Below are positions 30,142 through 39,494 of a stretch of 64,000 nt of DNA, piece after piece (positions within the stretch are counted from its first letter, which is position 1; each line of letters begins with the position of its first letter). This DNA is from an uncultured Verrucomicrobiota bacterium. Its GTDB lineage: Bacteria > Verrucomicrobiota > Kiritimatiellia > SS1-B-03-39 > UBA6053. The notes under the pieces are model-generated. The model did no database searches. It had not been told where the DNA came from and saw only the letters and a list, made by a program, of their open reading frames with translations. The stretch is from contig CAKZLZ010000018.1 of the NCBI GenBank assembly GCA_937127435.1, forward strand, positions 1 through 64,000, read 5' to 3'. The position numbers and the translations under genes were made by a program.

Positions 30142-32058
30142 TTATGCAAAAAGTTTTTCTTGGACGGCTTGCAGTAGGTCTTTTGGGACTACTGCTTTAA
30201 CTCTTGTTGTATCTACCCCGTTTGTCCGCAGCTCTTTTTTTACACGCATGAGGACCGCTTTATTTGGGCATAAAATGATAACATGCTCCCAGCTCTCAAG
30301 ATTGTGTTCAGCTTGCATGCTTTCGGTTGCCTGCGTTGACAGACACACTTCGATTGCAACGGTCAACTCAGCTTTCGTCCCACACCCAACATCAACTGAT
30401 TTTTTATTTCGGTATACTTCGAGTTCCGCTACCACTCCATTTTTATGTAACATATCCCTCACCCATGTTTGAATCAGAACATGTTTAATTCCTGTCCCTC
30501 CCCTGGAAGTCGGTTTATTCACACCAAGCACTTTGTAGCCGTCTTCGTTCAAAAACATCCATTGAGGAGGCTTACCTCGGCCCAACATTTGAAACGGAAG
30601 TAATTCGACAAGCTTTTGCTGTACCAGACGCTCAAGCTCTGGTTTCTTATACCTCCAGTTCCAACCCTTCGTTTTGCAAAGCTGCGTCAGCCCCACGTAC
30701 GGACACGCTTGAATTGCGCGAAGCAGTTCAATTTCTACCGGTGGCTGTAAGGGGTTTGCCGAAGCAGTCACCATACTAGGAGGAAGCGGAACCGGTGAGC
30801 CCAAAGACTGATTTTCTTGCTGCACTGTTTTTGAAATAGCAACTGATTGCGGAAGCCGCACCAGTTGCTTTGGCGTGCCCGGAGGCACATGCTCCCAAGT
30901 CACAATAACCGGTTGAGTAACATTTGCTACCCGCAGAATCCCGTGTCCGATTGGTAGCTGTGGGATAATGTCTTGCTGAGACCTTGTGAGTGATGCAAGC
31001 CGTCCAGCTTGTGCCACGTCCTTGTCGTTTACCGTTCGAAGAATCAACGTTGTAAAAACATTACTGAGGATGATTGGGTTAAACACCTGCAATGAATGCG
31101 CCCCTAATACGATTTGGATATTCGAGCCCCTAGCGACGCGGATAAACTGACTGATTGGGGATGGAGTGTTGTATTTATCCTGCACCAACTCGCTCGCTTC
31201 ATCAATTATGATTGCATGCATACCCGCGTCTTGAGCTTGCTCCTTTTGGGATTTCACCATTTCCATGAGTGCAGCTGTGTAAAACGCACCGGACTTTTTT
31301 GAGCACAGAGCCGTACAGACAAAACAGTGATCAGGGATTTTGGCCATCGGTTTGTTTTGCGCAAGCGAAGCTCCGAGCGCGTCAGTGTGTAACTCATAGA
31401 GACTCGCATAGAGACTGAGGAACAAATCCTTTCGAAACAATTTGAGCATGCGCTTCTCGGGGTCTTCAAGATAGGCGATGATGTTTGCAAGCGTAGGATT
31501 TTTCAGCCGCTCATGAATTTTTTGAAACAGCACTGCCGAGTCGTGCCGCTCAAGCACAGTTCGAATTAGTCCGGCAAGTACCGCTCCGGACAAACTGGTA
31601 AACGGGTCAGGGATCTCATCCGTACACCCCACATAAATACAATGCGGGTTTGTTTTCATGGTCTCTATGAGTCCTTCGTTTTTTTGAGAAATAATGAGAC
31701 ACGCTCGAAGTAATTCCCCAAGCAACTTTATGATTGTTGTTTTCCCACTCCCTGTGGAGGATGCAAGCACCATACCCTTGTCCAAATGTTTCGACTCTAA
31801 CGCAACCGACGTTCCTTTTTCGGCTGAGGTAAATACCGGGAGATCCCCAGCTGGCCATTGTATTTCAGGTCGAAACGGCGCGAAGATATCAATTTCGCCT
31901 TCGAAGCGTTTATCCTCATACATCTCGATAAGTTGATGTAAATGACGGATTGATAGCTGGTCGCCGTATCTTATTTGCGCAATGAGCATTTTCCCGAGCG
32001 GACAAGAATCTTCGTTCAGCCCATAGGTAATCGCCTGCTTAATGAGGTCGTCGTACAT
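30142..32058 (-). CDS. HerA/FtsK-like P-loop ATPase with C-terminal wHTH and PD-(D/E)xK-like nuclease region
   Basis: SSTGSGKTTIIKLL Walker A; HAIIIDEASELV Walker B; C-terminal VVAELEVYRNKKSVDVGCGTKAELTVAIEVCLST; ATG 32058 preceded by ACGGAG. Confidence 0.75.
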   Translation of the reverse strand: MYDDLIKQAITYGLNEDSCPLGKMLIAQIRYGDQLSIRHLHQLIEMYEDKRFEGEIDIFAPFRPEIQWPAGDLPVFTSAEKGTSVALESKHLDKGMVLASSTGSGKTTIIKLLGELLRACLIISQKNEGLIETMKTNPHCIYVGCTDEIPDPFTSLSGAVLAGLIRTVLERHDSAVLFQKIHERLKNPTLANIIAYLEDPEKRMLKLFRKDLFLSLYASLYELHTDALGASLAQNKPMAKIPDHCFVCTALCSKKSGAFYTAALMEMVKSQKEQAQDAGMHAIIIDEASELVQDKYNTPSPISQFIRVARGSNIQIVLGAHSLQVFNPIILSNVFTTLILRTVNDKDVAQAGRLASLTRSQQDIIPQLPIGHGILRVANVTQPVIVTWEHVPPGTPKQLVRLPQSVAISKTVQQENQSLGSPVPLPPSMVTASANPLQPPVEIELLRAIQACPYVGLTQLCKTKGWNWRYKKPELERLVQQKLVELLPFQMLGRGKPPQWMFLNEDGYKVLGVNKPTSRGGTGIKHVLIQTWVRDMLHKNGVVAELEVYRNKKSVDVGCGTKAELTVAIEVCLSTQATESMQAEHNLESWEHVIILCPNKAVLMRVKKELRTNGVDTTRVKAVVPKDLLQAVQEKLFA

Positions 32059-32077
32059 GTTTGATAAACTCCGTATG

Positions 32078-32467
32078 TTAGGCATTCCAAATGGCTTTCA
32101 AAAATGCCCAGACTTTCTTTTTTCTCCGACTCTTTTTTTCTTCCGGCCAGCACTGTGTGCAGTACGTTTTGTTTTCTTCCTGAATGTGTTTTCCTAGAGA
32201 ATTCAGGCTGAAGCGTTTAAAGCATGTTGTGCAAGCAAATGTATTTCGAGCGTCAACAATGTCGCCTGTACACGGGTCCTTGAACAAAATCGTTTGATCA
32301 TTGATTTGGTCGCCGCTATCTAGGTGCCTGATTATTTGAATCGTTTCTGTGTGTATTATACCATTTACCATTGTTGAAAGAGACTCTGTCCCACCGACAA
32401 CAGGATTACTGGGATCTACTGGCAAGAAGACCCGTTTAACTTTTTGAATTTGTTTTGGCGTTGTCAT
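32078..32467 (-). CDS. Small zinc-ribbon protein
   Basis: CTTCFKRFSLNSLGKHIQEENKTYCTQCW. Confidence 0.55.
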   Translation of the reverse strand: MTTPKQIQKVKRVFLPVDPSNPVVGGTESLSTMVNGIIHTETIQIIRHLDSGDQINDQTILFKDPCTGDIVDARNTFACTTCFKRFSLNSLGKHIQEENKTYCTQCWPEEKKSRRKKKVWAFLKAIWNA

Positions 32468-32732
32468 AGAGCACTACCACAAGATAGGTTGCTGGGATAA
32501 AGAAATAGGCTTGCGAGAGCAGTTCGCTGTTTGGAAGGATATGCTTGCACTGTCCAGCGATTTGTAACGCTACGTATAAACAAAGTCCTAAGCCGATAAT
32601 ACGCTTAGAGTTTGTTTTTGAAGGGGGCAGAATTTTGGTTATAATTGCGATCATAAGCCCGAACAACAGCCAGGGCCCTGAGTATGCCCTGATGATATCA
32701 GGGAGTTGTTCTATGTTGAAGTTTTGGTACAC
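32436..32732 (-). CDS. Small multi-TM protein, first gene of the triad operon
   Basis: Three hydrophobic segments; GTG start with AAGGAG SD. Confidence 0.5.
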   Translation of the reverse strand: MYQNFNIEQLPDIIRAYSGPWLLFGLMIAIITKILPPSKTNSKRIIGLGLCLYVALQIAGQCKHILPNSELLSQAYFFIPATYLVVVLYDNAKTNSKS

Positions 32733-32799
32733 TGCTATCTCCTTGTTTTGTAGGTTGACTTACAGTGATTGAACCACACCTAATCTGAAAAAGGATGCC

Positions 32800-33090
32800 C
32801 TAGAATCTGAATTCTAACTGCTGGATCTTTTTCTGAATTCTCAAATTTTTCGCGACCTGGATGCATCGGTGACCTGCCAAAATATCTTCGAGTTCGATAG
32901 AAACTTCAATTTTTCTGTAATCGACTTTCGGGTCGAATCGGTGATTACAAAGAAGCCAACTTTTAATTGGAGCTACGTTGCACTGATCCTTGTAGACTGA
33001 AGCATAACATTCGAATTCAGCAATTGGCATTTGCATGAGTTTTGCGTGCAGCTCAAGCATTGCGTTTTGCACTATAAGTGTTGGTTTCAT
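32800..33090 (-). CDS. Hypothetical protein, paralog of 40938..41252
   Basis: Shared pattern L..kLm......e...Y.d.Cn.....s.LLC...F.P..DY. Confidence 0.55.
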   Translation of the reverse strand: MKPTLIVQNAMLELHAKLMQMPIAEFECYASVYKDQCNVAPIKSWLLCNHRFDPKVDYRKIEVSIELEDILAGHRCIQVAKNLRIQKKIQQLEFRF

Positions 33091-33196
33091 GGATACATCC
33101 TTTGTTTAGGTTTGGCGTAATCCATTGTCCATAGATGATCTGAATTAGGATTAATTAAGATCTGAAACAGGACGAACTTTTGACCTCGATATATAC

Positions 33197-33610
33197 TCAA
33201 AGATAGACAGATTCGCTTTTCCCAAAATCATAGATTGCTTGCTGTTTGTTCCTCTGACCAAGAACCACCGCCCGCTTTACATCAGTAAGCATGACGCTGA
33301 TATCCAGATACATGAGTCCGGCCTCGTGCCAGCACCCGATGTAACAGCCGTGGTAATAGGCATATTTCCAAACTTGGATGAGCCATTTCCGCAAACGTGC
33401 CTCACTTACCTGTCCAGGTCTGATTGCAAGTTCAAACCCGCTCAGTCCGCAGGCGAAACCAACTGTTTGCCGGGTGAGCAACTCAAAAAGTATCGCATCA
33501 TACGTAAAGCCAGGGATGATGGTTTTAGTTGCGAGATAGATATCCTTGAGTACCTGGTCGAAATGGTCAGATTCTTCTCGGGCAAGCTGAAAAGTGTTGA
33601 GTGCATCCAT
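33197..33610 (-). CDS. Hypothetical protein
   Basis: 137 aa ORF with SD GGGAGGATG. Confidence 0.55.
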   Translation of the reverse strand: MDALNTFQLAREESDHFDQVLKDIYLATKTIIPGFTYDAILFELLTRQTVGFACGLSGFELAIRPGQVSEARLRKWLIQVWKYAYYHGCYIGCWHEAGLMYLDISVMLTDVKRAVVLGQRNKQQAIYDFGKSESVYL

Positions 33611-33624
33611 GAGTACATCCTCCC

Positions 33625-34233
33625 TTAGCTTGCTTTACGAAACGTGGGGTTATGCCGCTGCTGGTATGCTTTTGAGTTCTTCACGAGCATGGAATTGTAT
33701 AACTCAGGCGGACGCACCCAGCAGAAACTGAAGTCATTTGAAACGGGATAACATCCATTCTTGCATCGCCCGAGCATTCGCCGACCAAGCCTTTCTCCCA
33801 CGAGCTCACGAAGACGCTTAGGAAGCTGGAAGATTTCGTCTGAAGTGGTATCTGTCGCTTCCTTGATATCAGTTCGAAAAGCAGGTTTCCCCGGATGCGT
33901 GAATGAAGTAAAACACATGCCACGGCAAGATTGTGCGTAATCACCAACATTTCCGTGGTTTTCCGCTGTGATGAAGCGACCGTTTCGCTCATCTAAGTTA
34001 CAATCATAAGACTTTTTGAGAGCCGCACCCATTTCTGCATCAGACGCGAAGGTAACTGTGGTGATACCGTCTTTGTGGGTGTGGAGGAGCCATTTGGGTT
34101 CGTGCGAGACTCCATTAGCTGTGCTGATTGAGCCTATAAGAATGTCGATTTTCTCGATAAGCTGATTTTTTGCATTGAGAAGGTCGTTTAGGCTCAGATT
34201 AAATGTTGTAGTGGTTTTGTTTGGTGTTTTCAT
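33625..34233 (-). CDS. Hypothetical protein
   Basis: Start MKTPNKT preceded by AAGGAG. Confidence 0.5.
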   Translation of the reverse strand: MKTPNKTTTTFNLSLNDLLNAKNQLIEKIDILIGSISTANGVSHEPKWLLHTHKDGITTVTFASDAEMGAALKKSYDCNLDERNGRFITAENHGNVGDYAQSCRGMCFTSFTHPGKPAFRTDIKEATDTTSDEIFQLPKRLRELVGERLGRRMLGRCKNGCYPVSNDFSFCWVRPPELYNSMLVKNSKAYQQRHNPTFRKAS

Positions 34234-34412
34234 GCTGCTCCTTGCGGTTAGGTTCGGTTGCAAGGAACAACATGAGATAAATTCCCGTGAATACCATGTA
34301 GCTTTATTTATATGGACATTCACGCTGCTTAATAATAAATAAACAAATAATTATTGACTTTTCCATAGATTCTATAGTCGATTTTTTAAATCCAGATCTA
34401 TTCTCTTCATTT

Positions 34413-35108
34413 ATGAATGAGCTGAAAATCATCAGGGAAACCATAAAGCACTACGAAAATGAACATTCAGATAAAACAAATACATATTTTTACTCTCAAA
34501 ATAATCATCAATATACCCTTTTTACCCCGGCCTTTTCTTTAAAAAAATTACAAAAGCATATGGAAATATATTTAGATAATGGAGTCGAACTAGATTTACT
34601 AGATAACACGTATTTTTTCTCACGATCCCTGAATCATGCGGAGCCCGCCCAAGAACAATTTTTGTGTATGAACGCATTGTCGTTAATAAATACATATTCA
34701 AAAATAAATAATATAGGAAAAGTTCAATGTAATTTATTAAACTTGTCATTATCTTCAGTTCTAACCAATGAAAGGATCAAAAATATAGACGACAATTTGG
34801 TGAAGTGGGAATTATGCCGAATTGTAAAACAGAACCAAACCATACAATCATCAGCTTCACACGAAGAAAAAAGAGATTCAACAACTCTTGATTTATATCT
34901 ATCAGGGTTAAGACATGATATAATTCTTGATAAAAAAACCATTTTACCAGAACATCTAAATATCATTAACAATCAGCTACAAGAACTAAACTTTCCACAA
35001 ATGAAATTAAATCGAACATATCAACTACCAATTACGCCAACAGCCAAGAAAGCAATTGATGATATTTTTTTAGAAAACAAACTCCCTGTCATTTTAAACT
35101 ATATATAA
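34413..35108 (+). CDS. Hypothetical protein
   Basis: 231 aa ORF; TTTTAAAT 21 nt upstream of ATG, no SD. Confidence 0.5.
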   Translation: MNELKIIRETIKHYENEHSDKTNTYFYSQNNHQYTLFTPAFSLKKLQKHMEIYLDNGVELDLLDNTYFFSRSLNHAEPAQEQFLCMNALSLINTYSKINNIGKVQCNLLNLSLSSVLTNERIKNIDDNLVKWELCRIVKQNQTIQSSASHEEKRDSTTLDLYLSGLRHDIILDKKTILPEHLNIINNQLQELNFPQMKLNRTYQLPITPTAKKAIDDIFLENKLPVILNYI

Positions 35109-35109
35109 T

Positions 35110-36069
35110 TCACCTCATTAAAGCCGAAACCAAGGAATACATGCTCGACCTTAAGACTATGCGCATTTTCAGGGTTGATTCTGATGTAAAATAGTATCTA
35201 GAAACTCCTCCAACTTTTTTAGGAATAGTGCCACATCCAATCTTTTCAATCAAATTTCGTATATCGGATAAGCACACATTTATTGCATTTCTTTCAGTAC
35301 TAGCTAAATCCTCTTGATCTGGCAAGATATGGGTCTCAAGAAAGCGGTATATAGATCTTGCTGAGTGTGCATCATGGCGATTTAGACACAAAAATACAAA
35401 AGTTTCAATTTTTCGTTTTTGGGTAAGTTCATCTTTTTTGGCTAAAGCCATATTAAGAAAAGATAAGGCATACCTTCCTTGGCACTGTATACCAAGCACA
35501 TCCACATAATCACTCTTGGAAAAAGATATTATTTCCTCATCAGTTACAATCGATTCAGGCAAAAGATGTACCCCTGAAATCAACGAGTGACTTCCTCTAG
35601 AATGAATCGAAACATCAAAATACATGTCTCTATATTTATCAGCTGTGAAAAATCCATGAGTTGATACATCGTTCAGCCCACATAGTAACTTTCGACCAAA
35701 GACAGGGTCTTCAGCTGCCAATAAAGCTGCCTTTAACAAAAAATCATTTACGCTTGGCTCAAAATCTATATTAGCGCCATATTTTTCAGCTCTTTTATAT
35801 GATATATCTACTAATTCCCAAAACCGAATACAATTATATACTTCATTACCTTGAAATAGGTGAATAAAGTCCTTAAATTCTTGAAATAGTTCACCGACTA
35901 GCTCACTTGCTTCTTGGAAATTCTTTGAACTATAATTTTTTTCCGGTTTATAGCTTGTCTTTGTGACATATATTATTCTTTTTAGTAACGCATAAATATA
36001 TTTCGCTATGCTTAAAGGATCGTCACCAGTAGCACCGGAAAAATTCTTTTCATTTTCAAACTGATCCAT
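35110..36069 (-). CDS. Hypothetical protein convergent with 34413..35108
   Basis: 319 aa ORF. Confidence 0.55.
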   Translation of the reverse strand: MDQFENEKNFSGATGDDPLSIAKYIYALLKRIIYVTKTSYKPEKNYSSKNFQEASELVGELFQEFKDFIHLFQGNEVYNCIRFWELVDISYKRAEKYGANIDFEPSVNDFLLKAALLAAEDPVFGRKLLCGLNDVSTHGFFTADKYRDMYFDVSIHSRGSHSLISGVHLLPESIVTDEEIISFSKSDYVDVLGIQCQGRYALSFLNMALAKKDELTQKRKIETFVFLCLNRHDAHSARSIYRFLETHILPDQEDLASTERNAINVCLSDIRNLIEKIGCGTIPKKVGGVSRYYFTSESTLKMRIVLRSSMYSLVSALMR

Positions 36070-36333
36070 AATTAAAGGTCCCTTAAATTTTATTCATAAC
36101 AATTTAATTTGTTAAAGCACTTTCCCTCATTCCCGACTTCTCCATCATCCGATTCTCGAGTCGCCGATTTTCTTTCCTGCTTGCTGTGCCCGCTCCAGGG
36201 TTCATCAATCTTTTGGCAAAGGGCTCTTTTCTTTTCATACCCCTTTTTGCAACACCCCGCCCGCCCGGTAAAGCATATTCTTGAGCCCTAAAGCCGAAAA
36301 GCTCTGTGACCCCGTCGCTCTTTTGCACACGCA

Positions 36334-36749
36334 TGAAAGAAATCTTCGAACTACGAGAATCGGACTTCATCAAAACGTCCGTAACGACACCACGAGCACT
36401 CTTCGCTCAGACAAAGAAAATACACATCGACCACGACCAAGAATGCGTCATCGTCTTCTACATGGATTCGAGACACAACGTGAAACAAGCAGAGGTGCTC
36501 TTCAAAGGCGGACTTGACCGAACGCTCATTGACACCAAGACACTCTTTAGACGTGCTATAGAACAAAAGGTTCCTTTAATTGCACTCGCGCACAACCATC
36601 CAAGCGGGAATTTGTCACCTTCAGACGCAGACATCCAGGTCACACACGGGATAGCGAACGCAGGCGACCTACTTGGAATCGATTTGGTTGACCACATCAT
36701 CTTTAATCGAGCTGAGTTTTACTCGATGAGGGAGGGGAACTTACTTTGA
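36334..36749 (+). CDS. radC: RadC-like JAB domain protein
   Basis: VPLIALAHNHPSGNLSPSDADIQVT JAMM motif and RadC context. Confidence 0.88.
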
Positions 36750-37021
36750 GTTCCTTTCTCTTTTCTCCCACCCACTCTGGGATTGCGAATGGATGTAAAC
36801 CCACAGATGACCTCCTTGAGGTATTCGTCGATTGGAATGGGGATGTCATCACATGCAGGGCGACCGGAAAAAGCCTTGTTAGAACGCCAGAAGGGCATGC
36901 CGTGCGTGAAATTATCGCCAAAGCCATTATGCGACTCACCGAATGGGAAGAAAAACCACAGGCACGCATCACCTTACAAATCGTCGCTTTTGAGGAGTTT
37001 AAGGAGGCGACGCCTCCTTAA
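36746..37021 (+). CDS. Hypothetical protein, coupled to radC
   Basis: Overlaps the radC stop. Confidence 0.4.
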   Translation: MSSFLFSPTHSGIANGCKPTDDLLEVFVDWNGDVITCRATGKSLVRTPEGHAVREIIAKAIMRLTEWEEKPQARITLQIVAFEEFKEATPP

Positions 37022-37094
37022 ATTTTTAGTTTGTTTCGCGGACTGGCCAACGTGCAGGAATCGATTTATAAACCCCAGAGCCTCTACAAACAGC

Positions 37095-37544
37095 ATGGGA
37101 CTACGCAATCTCACCGTTGATGAAGTAATTTGGATGAACCGATTTGTCCTCGAAAAATTTCCGGCAAAACGTGCAGACCAGCACGAAGTATTGAATTATA
37201 CTGGCTTACAAGAGCTAATACAGTCTATCCGCCATAGTCGTAAGCATTTTTATGCAAAAACCACCTTGCTCTTAATTGGCCTTGTTCAAGGGCACTTTTT
37301 TGCCAGCGGTAATCGCAGAACAGCCCTTCAAGCAGTAGGGACCTTTGCCACGCTAAACCGACGAAAAGTTTATATATGGCGTATACGTTTCATACGTCAG
37401 GTACTTATTGGTATCCGTGAGCGGTATTACAGTGATGAAGAAATCAAAATGTGGGTCAAACAAGGGGACATTCGTCCATTCAACCGATTTCAAACCCCCA
37501 GCAAAGGTACAAAAAATCGCTCGAAACGTATCAAACAAGCATAA
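37095..37544 (+). CDS. Fic/Doc-family protein
   Basis: LTVDEVIWMNRFVLEKF...; GHFFASGNRRTALQA matches HxFxxGN(K/R)R. Confidence 0.75.
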   Translation: MGLRNLTVDEVIWMNRFVLEKFPAKRADQHEVLNYTGLQELIQSIRHSRKHFYAKTTLLLIGLVQGHFFASGNRRTALQAVGTFATLNRRKVYIWRIRFIRQVLIGIRERYYSDEEIKMWVKQGDIRPFNRFQTPSKGTKNRSKRIKQA

Positions 37545-37641
37545 AGAGATTTTTAATCTCGTTGCGCGAATGTGAAATTAAACAAATAAGGTCCTCAAAG
37601 AAATTCTTGTGATTTTTGACAAAAAGTGAAAAGTTTCACAC

Positions 37642-38376
37642 ATGAGCACCACTCACAATCAACACGCCTGTCATCTTTGCCATAAGGTTTCAGGATTATC
37701 ACGCTCACACATTATACCAAAATTTGTTTACAAGCCATGTCTTTATAAAAACGATAAAAATAGATTTTGGGTACTTTCTTCAAATCCAGAATCTCCAGAA
37801 CGCCCTGAGCAACGACAGATAAGAGAACGGATACTCTGCAAGAGCTGTGAGATACATGTCGGAAAATATGAAACTTATGCAAGCAAGTTGTTTAATCTTT
37901 CGATTAAAGACCCATACCAGGAAGGGAAATTAATTTCATTTCCCCAGGTGGATTACACAAGCATTAGGCTTTTCTACTTATCCATACTTTGGCGTATGTC
38001 GGTAAGCAATCACTCATTCTTTGATGAAGTAAATCTAGGCAAACATGAACAAATTCTTCGAAAAAAATTGTTGGCAGGAGAGGCCCCTGCATCAGACCGT
38101 TATTCATTTTGGTGCACTGTCCCCTTAGTCGAAGGAAATTTTCATTCCGATTGGATACTTCAACCTCAGCGCATCAAACTCGCAGGGCAAACTGCATACA
38201 GGATGATTCTCAATGGTATCCTAGTTATTTTCATGGTTTCGTGCACGCGAGTTCCATCGTCGCTTCGACCCTTGATTTTGGAAAGAGAAGGAACATGGAG
38301 ACTGTTAGTTAAACCAGCAGAAGAAATTGAATTTTTGAAGAGCTGGATTCTAGCAACCCAGAAGATTAACAGCTAA
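37642..38376 (+). CDS. HNH/treble-clef-like protein
   Basis: CHLCHKVSGLSRSHIIPKFVYK...ILCKSCEIHVGKYETYASKLF. Confidence 0.6.
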   Translation: MSTTHNQHACHLCHKVSGLSRSHIIPKFVYKPCLYKNDKNRFWVLSSNPESPERPEQRQIRERILCKSCEIHVGKYETYASKLFNLSIKDPYQEGKLISFPQVDYTSIRLFYLSILWRMSVSNHSFFDEVNLGKHEQILRKKLLAGEAPASDRYSFWCTVPLVEGNFHSDWILQPQRIKLAGQTAYRMILNGILVIFMVSCTRVPSSLRPLILEREGTWRLLVKPAEEIEFLKSWILATQKINS

Positions 38377-38383
38377 CTTTTAT

Positions 38384-38770
38384 TTAAGCAGATTCTACAG
38401 CTGTATACCCTCTACCTGTTAAGGTATACGTCTCTAACGTTGTCCCAGACTCAAAGGTTTCTTGCCTAACTAAACCTTTACGCTTCAAACCTTCAAGGGC
38501 ATCAAGATATTCGGCTGAGAGCTTTCTATCGTTATTTGAAGGAAGGTCAACATCGCCACTTCTCACCCACCTACCAACGCCGTCAACCTTCATGACTGCG
38601 ATTCCACATGGATGGTCAACGGCATGACCTAAAATCTCCAACTCCATTTCGGTAGGTTTGGAGTCTGCGAAGTTTAAGAAAAAAGTACCAATATCTTTTA
38701 TGAGTTGCCACATAGGGCTAGGAATAACGTCTACCTGCTCACACGCAAGCAAGAAGAATTCCCAATGCAC
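38384..38770 (-). CDS. Hypothetical protein
   Basis: 128 aa, tightly packed with 38776..39237. Confidence 0.5.
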   Translation of the reverse strand: MHWEFFLLACEQVDVIPSPMWQLIKDIGTFFLNFADSKPTEMELEILGHAVDHPCGIAVMKVDGVGRWVRSGDVDLPSNNDRKLSAEYLDALEGLKRKGLVRQETFESGTTLETYTLTGRGYTAVESA

Positions 38771-38775
38771 TTCCC

Positions 38776-39237
38776 TTATTGCATCCGTGATTGTTCTCGT
38801 GCACGGGTAAATTGCCGGTAGAGGTTCTGCACAAAGGTTGTCGCACTATCTCCGGACAAGATTTGAATCGCAGAGCCTTTGAAGTGTGGGTTTTCGAGAT
38901 ACAACTTGTGAGCCTCAGAGCTTGTTAGAATCACGGCCTTGTATGGCGGGTCGTCAGTAAGTGAGAACGCGTACCGAATGGTTGTGCTGATTTCGTTATC
39001 CTCATCACTAAGAAATTCAGGAACAGGAACCACTTTAAACGCCGCTTTGATTTTCCCCACCGAGTGGCTTACGTCTCCAATTTTTTTAAACTCAACATCA
39101 AGCACCGTGTTATGAAATTCTTTGATATGGGCTGAGGTAAGACGGATTCGCAGTAACTGTAAGAGCACGGCCTGCTCTGTTTCCGAGAAGAATGCTGCAT
39201 CTGCAACAAAAAGATGAGAGTACGGGATTTTATTCAT
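38776..39237 (-). CDS. Hypothetical protein
   Basis: 153 aa, abuts 39238. Confidence 0.5.
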   Translation of the reverse strand: MNKIPYSHLFVADAAFFSETEQAVLLQLLRIRLTSAHIKEFHNTVLDVEFKKIGDVSHSVGKIKAAFKVVPVPEFLSDEDNEISTTIRYAFSLTDDPPYKAVILTSSEAHKLYLENPHFKGSAIQILSGDSATTFVQNLYRQFTRAREQSRMQ

Positions 39238-39441
39238 TTATAATGCCGCAAATACCTCGTCCGTTACTTCTTCAATGCTAAGAATTTCGATTGGCGAATT
39301 GATTGCTTTATCCACCTTTACGATTGCATCGTCTTCAATTCCCATCAACATTTGGTATAATGCATCCGAGCATTTCACGTCTGGATTGTTTTGCAAAAGT
39401 GCTTTAGTATCTTCTGCTAGTTCAAAGTCAGTGTATGCCAT
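39238..39441 (-). CDS. Small hypothetical protein
   Basis: Start MAYTDFELAED at 39441, 27 nt from the centre of TTATATAT. Confidence 0.45.
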   Translation of the reverse strand: MAYTDFELAEDTKALLQNNPDVKCSDALYQMLMGIEDDAIVKVDKAINSPIEILSIEEVTDEVFAAL

Positions 39442-39463
39442 ACTCTTGTAATACCGCTCTTCC

Positions 39464-39474
39464 TTATATATTTT
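39464..39474. promoter_or_regulatory. Candidate bidirectional TATA-like promoter
   Basis: TTATATATTTT with start codons at 39441 (-) and 39495 (+) at equal distance. Confidence 0.4.
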
Positions 39475-39494
39475 GCGTATGAACCCCAGTAACA

